Source: Dyadobacter beijingensis DSM 21582 (lineage in GTDB: Bacteria; Bacteroidota; Bacteroidia; Cytophagales; Spirosomataceae). From it: a stretch of 64,000 nt of DNA. Made by a program: the position numbers and the translations under genes. Below the pieces are notes generated by a model. It worked only from the letters and a program-made list of their open reading frames with translations. It was not told where the DNA came from and made no database searches. Position 1 is the first letter of the stretch, and each line of letters begins with the position of its first letter. This document shows positions 40,637-49,300 of this stretch, piece by piece. The stretch covers positions 248,001 through 312,000 of the forward strand of contig NZ_KB907789.1 of the NCBI RefSeq assembly GCF_000382205.1, read 5' to 3'.

Positions 40637-41825
40637 GCAAGCCCGGGAAGCGTTCAACAACTCCTTCACGGAGAAAGGATACGAGGAATTCGTGGAATCA
40701 CTGGGTTCGGCGTTTCCCGGTCAGCTGGATTTCAGGGTCGCGGAGACGCCCGTTTTCGTCCCCAAAGAGCTCACGGAAAAGATCACGCGGGCGTCCGGGG
40801 AAATCATAAGCACATTAGTTTCACCTGATTTTCGGGACCAGACCGACCGCGCTGTGCCTTCGAACCAATATGTGCCCGGCGAAAATGCGCATACATCTTT
40901 TTTGGCCATCGATTACGCCATTTGCCGGAATGCCGCCGGAGAGCTTGTCCCGCAGCTCATTGAATTACAGGGCTTTCCGTCGATTTTCGGGTATCAGGCG
41001 TTTTTGTCCGAATCGTTCAAAAGGTATTTTGATGTAAATGAAAACTTCAAATACCTCTTTGGCTCGGATAGCTATGATGAATATGTATCTCAACTGAAAG
41101 TATTGATCCTCGGAAGCGAGCAGCCCGAAAATGTGATTTTGCTTGAAATCTTTCCCGAAAAGCAGAAGACGCGCATCGACTTTGCTGTAACCGAACAAAT
41201 GCTGGGCATCAAAGCCGTTTGCTATACCAAACTAATCCGCGAAGGCAGGCTGTTATTTTACGAAAAGGACGGACGAAAAATACAGGTCAAACGCATTTAT
41301 AACCGTCTCATTTTCGACGACCTCTTCACCTACCCCGACCTGCAAACCAGCTACCATTTCACCGACGACGTGGACGTGCAATGGGTGGGCCATCCCAACT
41401 GGTTTTTTCGCATCAGCAAATTCGCTATGCCGCTGTTAAATGGAGAATTCGTGCCGGAAACGCGATTTTTGAGTGATTACGGTGGTATTTTCCCCGATGA
41501 CCTTCAAAACTTTGTACTGAAACCGCTGTTTTCCTTTGCCGGCGCCGGCGTACAATTGCACCTCACAAAAGCCGACCTGGAAGCTATTCCAGACCCGGAA
41601 AATTATATCTTGCAGCGAAAAGTCGCCTATGAACCCGTGATCCAGGCACCCGACGGGCTCGTGAAATGCGAAATCCGCATGATGTACGGGTGGCCCGACC
41701 ATGCCGAAAAGCCCGAACTGCTGATCAGCCTCAGCAGGTTAAGCCGCGGCGAAATGATCGGCGTCCGGTTCAACAAGGATTTCACCTGGGTAGGCGGCAG
41801 TGCCAGTTTTTTTGAACAATCGTAA
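40629..41825 (+). CDS. ATP-grasp-like protein (glutathionylspermidine-synthase-like layout)
   Basis: A 398-residue protein without a firm family. The N-terminal half ends with LVPQLIELQGFPS, and the second half has VKRIYNRLIFDDLF, FVLKPLFSFAGAGVQLHL (ATP-grasp-like Lys and Gly loop), YILQRKV and a terminal RGEMIGVRFNKDFTWVGGSASFF. This order resembles circularly permuted ATP-grasp or glutathionylspermidine-synthase-like enzymes, so I infer an amide-bond ligase. It overlaps the amidotransferase by 8 bases and the aminotransferase by one (TAATG), which implies strict co-expression. Confidence 0.65.
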   Translation: MHKQAREAFNNSFTEKGYEEFVESLGSAFPGQLDFRVAETPVFVPKELTEKITRASGEIISTLVSPDFRDQTDRAVPSNQYVPGENAHTSFLAIDYAICRNAAGELVPQLIELQGFPSIFGYQAFLSESFKRYFDVNENFKYLFGSDSYDEYVSQLKVLILGSEQPENVILLEIFPEKQKTRIDFAVTEQMLGIKAVCYTKLIREGRLLFYEKDGRKIQVKRIYNRLIFDDLFTYPDLQTSYHFTDDVDVQWVGHPNWFFRISKFAMPLLNGEFVPETRFLSDYGGIFPDDLQNFVLKPLFSFAGAGVQLHLTKADLEAIPDPENYILQRKVAYEPVIQAPDGLVKCEIRMMYGWPDHAEKPELLISLSRLSRGEMIGVRFNKDFTWVGGSASFFEQS

Positions 41826-43036
41826 TGCATATCTCACATCGCCAGCACTTTTTCGACCATCTGGCGCAGACTTCCGACTTTCCGCTTGCCCTTGAAATCG
41901 AAAAGGCAGAGGGCGTTTATATGTACGGTCCCGACGGCAAGTCGTATATGGACCTGATTTCCGGCATCGGCGTGAGCAACGTCGGTCACCGGCACCCGAA
42001 AGTGCTGGAAGCCATTCACGCGCAGCTGGACAAGCACATGCACCTCCTCGTGTACGGAGAGTATGTGCAAAGCGCCCAGGTGCAACTTGCTAAGGCATTG
42101 GCCGATACGCTTCGTATCGATGCTCCGAACCCTTCACCTTTCGGTCTGATCGACAATGTATATTTCACCAACTCAGGTACCGAGGCGGTGGAAGGTGCGA
42201 TGAAATTGGCGAAGCGGTTTACCAAACGACGCGAATTTATTTCCTGCTATAATGCCTATCACGGCGCCACACAGGGTGCATTGAGCCTTGCCGGCGCAGA
42301 GTTTTTCAAAAGAAACTTCCGTCCGTTGTTGCCGGGCGTTAAGCATATTCAACATAATTATCTAACTGATTTAGAAAAGATTACAGACCAGACAGCCGCT
42401 GTGATCATCGAAGTGATCGGCGGCGAATCGGGTGTGCGTGTACCAGGCGCAGATTATCTGGTCGCATTGCGCCGGAAATGTACCGAAACAGGCACTTTGC
42501 TCATTCTCGATGAGATACAGACCGGGTTTGGCCGAACGGGAAGTTTCTGGGCATTCGAGCAATACGGCATTTACCCGGATATACTGCTTAGTGCCAAAGG
42601 CATGGGCGGCGGTATGCCGATTGGTGCATTCATGGCTTCGCAGAGGGTCATGAAAGTACTGAAAAACAACCCGATATTAGGCCACATCACTACTTTCGGA
42701 GGCCATCCTGTCAGCTGTGCGGCGTCGCTCGCGGCCTTGCGCGTGACCATCGACGAGCAACTCCCCAAAGCGGCGATCGCCAAAGGAGCGTTGTTTAAAT
42801 CGCTGTTAATTCATCCCGAAATCAAGGAAATACGGGGAAAAGGCCTTATGCTTGCGGCAGAAATGGCGTCGTTCGATAAACTGAAAGATACCATTGATCA
42901 ATGCATTGCATTGGGCGTCGTCACGGACTGGTTCCTGTTCTGCGACAATTCGATGCGCATTGCCCCGCCACTGACCATCACCGAAGAGCAAATCCGCGAG
43001 GCATGCTCCGTTATCCTTAAAGTCCTGAATTCCTGA
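41825..43036 (+). CDS. class III PLP-dependent aminotransferase
   Basis: A 403-residue fold-type I aminotransferase of the acetylornithine / 4-aminobutyrate group. Visible motifs are YMYGPDGKSYMDLISGIGVSN, YFTNSGTEAVEGAMKLA (phosphate loop), LILDEIQTGFGRTG (PLP Asp) and the Schiff-base Lys in LLSAKGMGGGMPIGAF. It probably makes or consumes a diamino acid or omega-amino acid. Being translationally coupled to the ATP-grasp-like gene, it likely supplies an amino-substrate for that ligase; this is inference. Confidence 0.9.
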   Translation: MHISHRQHFFDHLAQTSDFPLALEIEKAEGVYMYGPDGKSYMDLISGIGVSNVGHRHPKVLEAIHAQLDKHMHLLVYGEYVQSAQVQLAKALADTLRIDAPNPSPFGLIDNVYFTNSGTEAVEGAMKLAKRFTKRREFISCYNAYHGATQGALSLAGAEFFKRNFRPLLPGVKHIQHNYLTDLEKITDQTAAVIIEVIGGESGVRVPGADYLVALRRKCTETGTLLILDEIQTGFGRTGSFWAFEQYGIYPDILLSAKGMGGGMPIGAFMASQRVMKVLKNNPILGHITTFGGHPVSCAASLAALRVTIDEQLPKAAIAKGALFKSLLIHPEIKEIRGKGLMLAAEMASFDKLKDTIDQCIALGVVTDWFLFCDNSMRIAPPLTITEEQIREACSVILKVLNS

Positions 43037-43041
43037 ACGAT

Positions 43042-43920
43042 ATGAACTATACCATTCAAAATGATCATTTAAAAATCGCGGTGCAGGAAACCGGCGCCGA
43101 GCTTTGCCAGATTCAGTCAACCGTAACCGGCAAAGATTTTCTCTGGAATGCCGATCCGGCAGTTTGGGCCAGTTACGCGCCTGTACTGTTTCCCGTCATC
43201 GGGGCTATTAAAAATGGCTTTGTAAAATATAAAGGAGACGAATACGCCGTGCCCCGCCACGGTATGGTGCGCAACAACGCGAATGTGAAGCTGACGGATC
43301 AAACTACTGATAGTCTTACATTTACATTGAAATACAGCGAAGAAACGCTGGCTATTTACCCGTTTCAATTTGAATTTCAGATTACCTACAAGCTCGACGG
43401 CAAAAGGATCATCGTTGACCATAAAGTGATCAATCACGGCGATGAAGAAATGCGTTTCTCGCTTGGCGGCCATCCGGCATTCAAATGTCCGCTGCACGAA
43501 GACGAGGTTTACGAGGACTATTACCTCGAATTTGAAGCCATCGAAAACGATTCGACCTGGGTTCTGGAAAAAAACGGGCTCGTCGGCAACACCACTAAGC
43601 CGGTTCTCGAACATACCAACGTGCTGCATTTAAACCAGCACCTTTTCGACAACGACGCATTGATTTTCAAGCATTTGATTTCAAAGCAAGTCAGTCTGAG
43701 AAGTACGAAATCGGGGCAGGTAATCACGGTATACTACAAAGATTTCCCTTACCTGGGCATTTGGGCGAAGCCGGGTGGCCATTTCGTTTGCATCGAGCCA
43801 TGGCTGGGTATTGCCGATAGTGCCGATTCGGACCAGAATTTTGAAACTAAGGAAGGAATTTTGAAGCTGGAAGCGGGCGGTACGTTTGAGGCCGGTTTCG
43901 CCATTGAAATCAATGAGTAG
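43042..43920 (+). CDS. aldose 1-epimerase family protein
   Basis: A 292-residue galactose-mutarotase-like protein (LacX / YeaD-type), with TGAELCQIQSTVTGKDFLWN and APVLFPVIG near the start, PRHGMVRNN, FSLGGHPAFKCPL (active-site His) and GIWAKPGGHFVCIEPWLGIAD. It interconverts anomers of sugars or sugar phosphates. It is 5 bases after the aminotransferase and overlaps the regulator gene start, so it is in the same transcript, but its biochemical link to amino-acid ligation is unclear. Confidence 0.87.
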   Translation: MNYTIQNDHLKIAVQETGAELCQIQSTVTGKDFLWNADPAVWASYAPVLFPVIGAIKNGFVKYKGDEYAVPRHGMVRNNANVKLTDQTTDSLTFTLKYSEETLAIYPFQFEFQITYKLDGKRIIVDHKVINHGDEEMRFSLGGHPAFKCPLHEDEVYEDYYLEFEAIENDSTWVLEKNGLVGNTTKPVLEHTNVLHLNQHLFDNDALIFKHLISKQVSLRSTKSGQVITVYYKDFPYLGIWAKPGGHFVCIEPWLGIADSADSDQNFETKEGILKLEAGGTFEAGFAIEINE

Positions 43921-44509
43921 CCTGTCGCCCGAGCGTTCGCTGCTCGTCGACTTTATTACGGAGGCATATCCGATGTCGGTAAGCCTGGCGTCGGATATCG
44001 CCGGACGTTTTTACCCTGTGCGTTTATCCAAAGGCGCATTTTTCCTCAAAGAAGGCACCATCTGCAACGAGTATCTTTTCCTGACCGACGGGTTTATGCG
44101 GTCTTACGCCTTTGATCCCGACGGCAACGACATTACTACCGGCTTTCATCGCCGTAAGCAAGTCGTTTTCGAGGTTTCATCGTTCTTCCATCGCATACCC
44201 TCGCGCGAAAATATCCACGCAATTACCGCTTGCACAGGCATTGCGATCACTTACACGACGCTCAACGAGCTGTTTCACACATTACCGGAATTCCGTGAAT
44301 TTGGGCGAAGTATCCTCGTCGGTGGATTTACAAATCTCAAATCACGCATGCTTTCGACCATAACAGAAACCGCCGAAACCCGTTACCTTCAATTACTTAA
44401 AACAAATCCTGACATTTTCCAGCATGCCCCGCTCCGCACCATCGCCTCCTACCTCGGCATCACCGATACCTCACTAAGCCGGATTCGAAAGGAAATTTCA
44501 GGAAAATAG
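43913..44509 (+). CDS. Crp/Fnr family transcriptional regulator
   Basis: A 198-residue regulator from ATG 43913, overlapping the previous stop by 8 bases (an in-frame start at 43886 is further inside the epimerase gene). The N-terminal cyclic-nucleotide-binding-like barrel shows LSKGAFFLKEGTICNEYLFLTDGFMRSY; the C-terminal helix-turn-helix ends LRTIASYLGITDTSLSRIRKEISG, the form common in Bacteroidota. It lacks the Cys cluster of Fnr. Its place at the end of the aminotransferase run makes it a candidate regulator of that cluster. Confidence 0.88.
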   Translation: MSSLSPERSLLVDFITEAYPMSVSLASDIAGRFYPVRLSKGAFFLKEGTICNEYLFLTDGFMRSYAFDPDGNDITTGFHRRKQVVFEVSSFFHRIPSRENIHAITACTGIAITYTTLNELFHTLPEFREFGRSILVGGFTNLKSRMLSTITETAETRYLQLLKTNPDIFQHAPLRTIASYLGITDTSLSRIRKEISGK

Positions 44510-44591
44510 CCTTGCAGCCAATTTGTTGCCAATTGGCAAGATTCTTCGCAGGGCGATTGGTTTAATTCGCATCGACAAACCAATCATTGCC

Positions 44592-45272
44592 ATGAATAAC
44601 AATCACTTACTACCCTCCGCATTATTTGTCGCAACCCTTATCGCGACATGCATTATGCTTTACAAAGCCACAAACGCATCAAAATCGATGTGGCTTTTAG
44701 CCTTGACCTGGATGCCGTTGCAAATACTCCTGAGTACCAACGGCTTTTACCTCGACACCACCAGCATGCCACCGCATTTCGCCCTGGCGATCGGGCCACC
44801 ATTGATTTTCATTGTATACCTGGCACTTTTCCAGCGCCGGATGCTGATTACGACCAGCTCATTGAAAAATCTCACATTGCTTCACACCGTTCGCATTGCA
44901 GTGGAACTGGTATTATTCCTCCTCTTCCAAATGGGAGAGATTCCGCAGCTTATGACCTTCGAGGGCAGCAATCCGGATATTTTGTCCGGCATTACCGCTC
45001 CATTGGTTTGGCTTGCTTATCGAAAGGGGCTTGTAGGGAACCGTGGTTTGCTCGTGTGGAATATCATTTGCCTCGGGTTGCTGCTCAACATTGTCGTTCG
45101 CGCGATTCTCTCCGCGCCAACGCCTTTCCAGCAATTTGCATTCGATCAGCCTAATACAGGGTTGTTCAAGGCGCCATATGTTTTGCTACCGGCATTCATT
45201 GTTCCGGCGGTACTGTTTTCGCACGTTGCGGCTATTTTGAAATTATCCAGCGGGGTTGTTACAACTCGATAG
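44592..45272 (+). CDS. multi-pass membrane protein, unknown function
   Basis: A 226-residue protein from ATG 44592 (an upstream TTG at 44523 adds 23 doubtful residues). It has about six or seven hydrophobic helices, with a central charged loop LFQRRMLITTSSLKNL. No transporter or enzyme motif was recognised. It follows the Crp/Fnr gene by 82 bases and overlaps the end of the convergent antitoxin gene by 14 bases. Confidence 0.65.
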   Translation: MNNNHLLPSALFVATLIATCIMLYKATNASKSMWLLALTWMPLQILLSTNGFYLDTTSMPPHFALAIGPPLIFIVYLALFQRRMLITTSSLKNLTLLHTVRIAVELVLFLLFQMGEIPQLMTFEGSNPDILSGITAPLVWLAYRKGLVGNRGLLVWNIICLGLLLNIVVRAILSAPTPFQQFAFDQPNTGLFKAPYVLLPAFIVPAVLFSHVAAILKLSSGVVTTR

Positions 45273-45654
45273 CCAAAAGTTCACCGCCCAGCTTATGCAA
45301 TGCGTTTTCAATCTTCTTCGCCTGCGCGGGACGAGGTTTTTTAAGGCCCGAGGCATAATGATTGAGTTGCTTCTCGTTGATCCCGGTCAACCGGGCAATG
45401 CCGGTTTGGTTGAAAATGCCCTTGTAATATTCCAAAAGGCTTTCCACATCGAATTTCCAAATGATTTCATATTCACCTTTCAGTGCAGCCGGAATGTTCT
45501 TGTCATCAAATGATTTGACTATTTCAATGCATTCCAGAACGTTCTTTTTGACATCCTGCACCGTATCCCCTATCCCGTAAATTTTCCTGACATTCTCGGC
45601 GTAAGCGCTGTAACCGTCTTTCCCTCTTTCAATCAATACCCTGATTCTTTTCAT
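45259..45654 (-). CDS. hicB: HicB-type antitoxin with helix-turn-helix domain
   Basis: A 131-residue protein. The N-terminal ~60 residues are HicB-like (RIRVLIERGKDGYSAYAENV, then VQDVKKNVLECIEIV), a degenerate RNase-H-like fold. The C-terminal part is a DNA-binding helix-turn-helix: NQTGIARLTGINEKQLNHYASGLKKPRPAQAKKIENALHKLG. HicB neutralises HicA and represses the operon. It is 21 bases downstream of the toxin gene. The toxin-first order is the common one for HicAB. Confidence 0.82.
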   Translation of the reverse strand: MKRIRVLIERGKDGYSAYAENVRKIYGIGDTVQDVKKNVLECIEIVKSFDDKNIPAALKGEYEIIWKFDVESLLEYYKGIFNQTGIARLTGINEKQLNHYASGLKKPRPAQAKKIENALHKLGGELLAIEL

Positions 45655-45675
45655 ATTCCTATTGATTAGTCAGTT

Positions 45676-45843
45676 TCATTTCCTTAATAATTGTTTTCTC
45701 AGACCTTCATTCATTTCCTTTGACGAATGATACGGCACACAATACGTTACCCCGTTTTTGATGTACATATAGTGACTGCCTCGTGTGCGGGCGAGAACCC
45801 ATCCGTTACGCCGGACGATACGATGAAATTCTGAGTATTTCAT
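45676..45843 (-). CDS. hicA: HicA-type mRNA interferase toxin (55 residues)
   Basis: A very short gene reading MKYSEFHRIVRRNGWV at the start, then RTRGSHYMYIKNG with the catalytic His in GSHY, and VPYHSSKEMNEGLRKQLL at the end. This is the dsRNA-binding-like HicA fold that cleaves mRNA. Typical HicA is 60-80 residues, so this is a compact version. The ATG is at 45843 and the TGA at 45676-45678. HicB follows after 21 bases. Stop codons are absent throughout and the length agrees with the family core, so it looks intact. Confidence 0.78.
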   Translation of the reverse strand: MKYSEFHRIVRRNGWVLARTRGSHYMYIKNGVTYCVPYHSSKEMNEGLRKQLLRK

Positions 45844-45900
45844 AGCGTGAATATAGTGATTAAGAGTAGATAATTATATACCTTTTATAACAGTATACAA

Positions 45901-45929
45901 ACAAAAAAGCCCCGTCACCGGGGCTTTTA
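45901..45929 (-). terminator. intrinsic terminator after trxA
   Basis: AAAAGCCCCGGTGACGGGGCTTTTTTG on the minus strand: AGCCCC and GGGGCT stem, loop GGTGAC or CGGTGACG region, then T-run. It ends the thioredoxin transcript 24 bases after its stop. Confidence 0.88.
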
Positions 45930-45952
45930 ACTCTTTCACAAATCAGCGATTA

Positions 45953-46285
45953 TCAAACGGTCGCTTCGATCTGCGCATTCAATTTATCTTCCAGGGTTGT
46001 TTTAGGAACAACGCCTACTACTTTATCTACCAGTTGGCCGCCTTTGAAAATCATCAGCGTAGGGATACTACGGATACCGAATTTTGCAGGTACCGAAGAG
46101 TTCATATCCACATCCATTTTACCAATAACCGCCTTGCCGTCGTACTCTCCTGCGAGCTGCTCAACAACCGGTCCGATCATTTTACAAGGCCCGCACCACT
46201 CTGCCCAGAAGTCAACAAGTACAGGTTTATCACCTTTGATCAGATCTTCGAAGGTGCTATCGGTAATTTCAAGTGCTTTTCCCAT
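45953..46285 (-). CDS. trxA: thioredoxin
   Basis: A 110-residue thioredoxin with the active site FWAEWCGPCKMIGPV (Cys31 and Cys34), the cis-Pro stretch FGIRSIPTLMIFKGG and the closing helix. It reduces protein disulphides in the cytoplasm using thioredoxin reductase, which is not in the window. It lies downstream of dnaE on the same strand, 85 bases apart, and has its own terminator. Confidence 0.96.
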   Translation of the reverse strand: MGKALEITDSTFEDLIKGDKPVLVDFWAEWCGPCKMIGPVVEQLAGEYDGKAVIGKMDVDMNSSVPAKFGIRSIPTLMIFKGGQLVDKVVGVVPKTTLEDKLNAQIEATV

Positions 46286-46370
46286 GTTTTAAGTGTCTAA
46301 ATGTTATTTATCAATCTGGGTTAATAAGGAATATTCATATCTAAAAGTTCCTTATCCAGATCAATCCAAA

Positions 46371-49300
46371 TCAGTTTAATGAGAATTTCACCCCATGAAA
46401 GCCCCGAAGCACCTTAAACAGCTCATTACTAGGCGCTACACGGTAACCGCGCGACAACATTTCGACTTCCAGATGCGTCTCGGGGTCCTTCACGGTCATG
46501 CTCACCTGGCATCCGCCGGGGTGACTTCCGAAGGTTTCATTGAGCACATGAATGAACTGGGCGTCGATCTGATCCAGCGTAAGGTTGATCTTGATCTTCC
46601 GGCACATTTTCTCCATGATCTCCGGCAATAGCTGGATTTGCGAGATCTTGAATTCAAACTGATCTTCCTGCTTCCAGCGGTTCTGCACCTTCCCTTTGAT
46701 ATACAGAAACTGCCCCACCTGCAGGTAGTTTTTAAAACGAATATAGTCCTCCCCGCCGATCAGCATTTCCATCGCACCCTGGTAATCCTCGATTTTAAAG
46801 ATCATAAACAAGCTGCCATTCTTGGACATTCTTTCCTGTGCGCTCGTCACGATACCGGCCACATTAATGTCCTTGCCATAATACCTCGGCGCACGCTCGC
46901 CTTCCTGGATTTCCAGCACCTTATCGACCGTACAGGAGCAGAAATTATCCAGCTCGGTCCGGAACGTGTCGAGCGGGTGGCCTGAAATGTAGAAACCAAC
47001 CACTTCCTGCTCGTACCGGAGCTTTGCAAGGTCGTCCCATTCGCCTATCTCCGCGGCCTTGGGTTTTGCGAGCGTAGAGCCGCTATCGCCCAGCATACCG
47101 AACAGCGACGCTTGCGCCGACGATTTCTCCGCATGGTAATTATTGGCGTAGCGAATCAGCTTTTCAATAAATGTGCCCGTTTCGCCCGTTTCCACAGCAA
47201 AATACTGGGCGCGGTGATATTCGGGAAAGCAGTCAAATGCACCTGCGTAGGCAAGGCTTTCCAGTGTCTTTTTATTGACCGTTCGCAGGTTCACCCTCGT
47301 CATGAAATCGAACACGTCCTTGAACGGACCGTTGTTGGTCCGTTCTTCGATGATCGACTCAACGGCCGCATCCCCGCTTCCTTTCACACCCGCAAGCCCG
47401 AAACGGATTTCCTTTTTCTTATTCACACCAAACTGGCGTTCCGATTCATTGATATCAGGGCCCAATACAGTAATGCCCAGGTTCTTACACTCTTCCAAAA
47501 AGAATGTAATCTTGTCGATACTGCCCAGCGAGCTCGTCAATACCGCCGCCATGTATTCCGACTGGTAATGCGCTTTCAGATAAGCCGTTTGATAAGCAAC
47601 GAAAGCATAACAGGTCGAGTGCGATTTGTTGAATGCATAGGATGCAAATGCCTCCCAGTCCGTCCATATTTTTTCCAGCTTCTTCGCATCGAGGCCCTTT
47701 TCGGTACCGCCTTTCATGAAGTCGCCTTTCAATTTGTTCAGCGTTTCGATCTGCTTCTTACCCATCGCTTTCCGCAAGGTATCCGCCTGGCCTTTCGTAA
47801 AGCCCGCCAGCTTCTGCGACAAGAGCATCACCTGCTCCTGGTACACGGTAATACCGTAAGTGTCAGCCAGATACTCTTCCAGTTCGGGTAAATCGTAGGT
47901 AACTTCTTCCTGCCCGTTTTTACGCCGGATAAAGTTAGGAATGTATGCGATCGGGCCCGGACGGTACAATGCGTTCATGGCGATCAGGTGCTCAAAACGG
48001 TCGGGGATGAGGTCGCGCATGTACTTCTTCATCCCATCGGATTCGAACTGGAATATGGCGTTGGTTTCCCCGCGTTGGAACAGTTCAAACACTTTCGGGT
48101 CGTCTAGCGGCACATCGTCGATCACGATGTCGTGGCCATAGTTGTTCTTGATCATCCTGAGGGCTTCCTTAATGATCGAAAGGTTTCGAAGCCCCAAAAA
48201 GTCCATCTTGATTACACCGGCGTCCTCGATGATTTTCCCCTGGTATTGGGTGATCAGGAAGTCGGAGTCTTTGGACGTACTTACGGGAATAATTTCGGTC
48301 AAATCGCTGGGCGCGATGATGATACCGGCCGCGTGGATACCCGTGTTCCGTACCGTCCCTTCCAACCTGCGCGCTTCCTGCAACACACTGGCCTGCAAGT
48401 CATTGCCCAATGCAATGGCACGCATGCGCTTCACGTTTTCCAACTCATCGGGCGAAATACCTTCCTTTTTCATGAGGCTGCCCTCCCCTTCCAACGGCGC
48501 CGTGAAAATGCGGTTCAGCGTCATATTATAGGTCGGCTTGTCGGGAACAAGCTTCGCGAGCATGTTCGCGTCGGGAAGCGGCAGGTCCATTACCCGTGCC
48601 ACATCCTTAATCGCCGATTTGGCGGCCATCGTACCGTAAGTTACGATTTGCGCCACCTGGTTGTAGCCGTATTTTTTCACTACATAATCGATCACCTTCT
48701 GACGGCCGTCGTCGTCGAAGTCTGTATCGATATCGGGCATGGAGATACGGTCGGGATTGAGGAAACGCTCAAAAAGGAGGTCGTACTTAACCGGGTCGAT
48801 GTTTGTGATCCCGATTGCATAGGCTACTGCCGAACCTGCCGCAGAGCCGCGGCCCGGACCGATAAAGACGCCCATTTTGCGCCCTGCGTCGATAAAGTCT
48901 GCTACGATAAGGAAGTAACCGGGAAAACCCATGTTACGGATCGTTTGCAGCTCAAAGTTGAGCCGTTCCTCTATTTCCGGCGTTACCACTTCATATTTCT
49001 TACGCGCTCCTTCGAATGTCAGGTGTCGCAGGTATTCCCATTGGTTCAAAACATCGGCGGTAAGCTCCTTTTTTCCTACCATTTCAGACAAGGTATGCGT
49101 CTTGAATTCATCCGGGATCGGGAAGTTGGGGAGCAGAATGTCTTTGCGGAGATCGAGCGTCTTAATCTTGTCGACGATCTCGTTGGTATTGTCCAACGAC
49201 TCGGGCAGGTCGTTGAACAGTTGCAGCATTTCGCTGGTTTTTTTGAAATAAAACTGGTCGTTGTAGAATGCGAAGCGGGAGCCTTTCGGGATGCCTTTTT

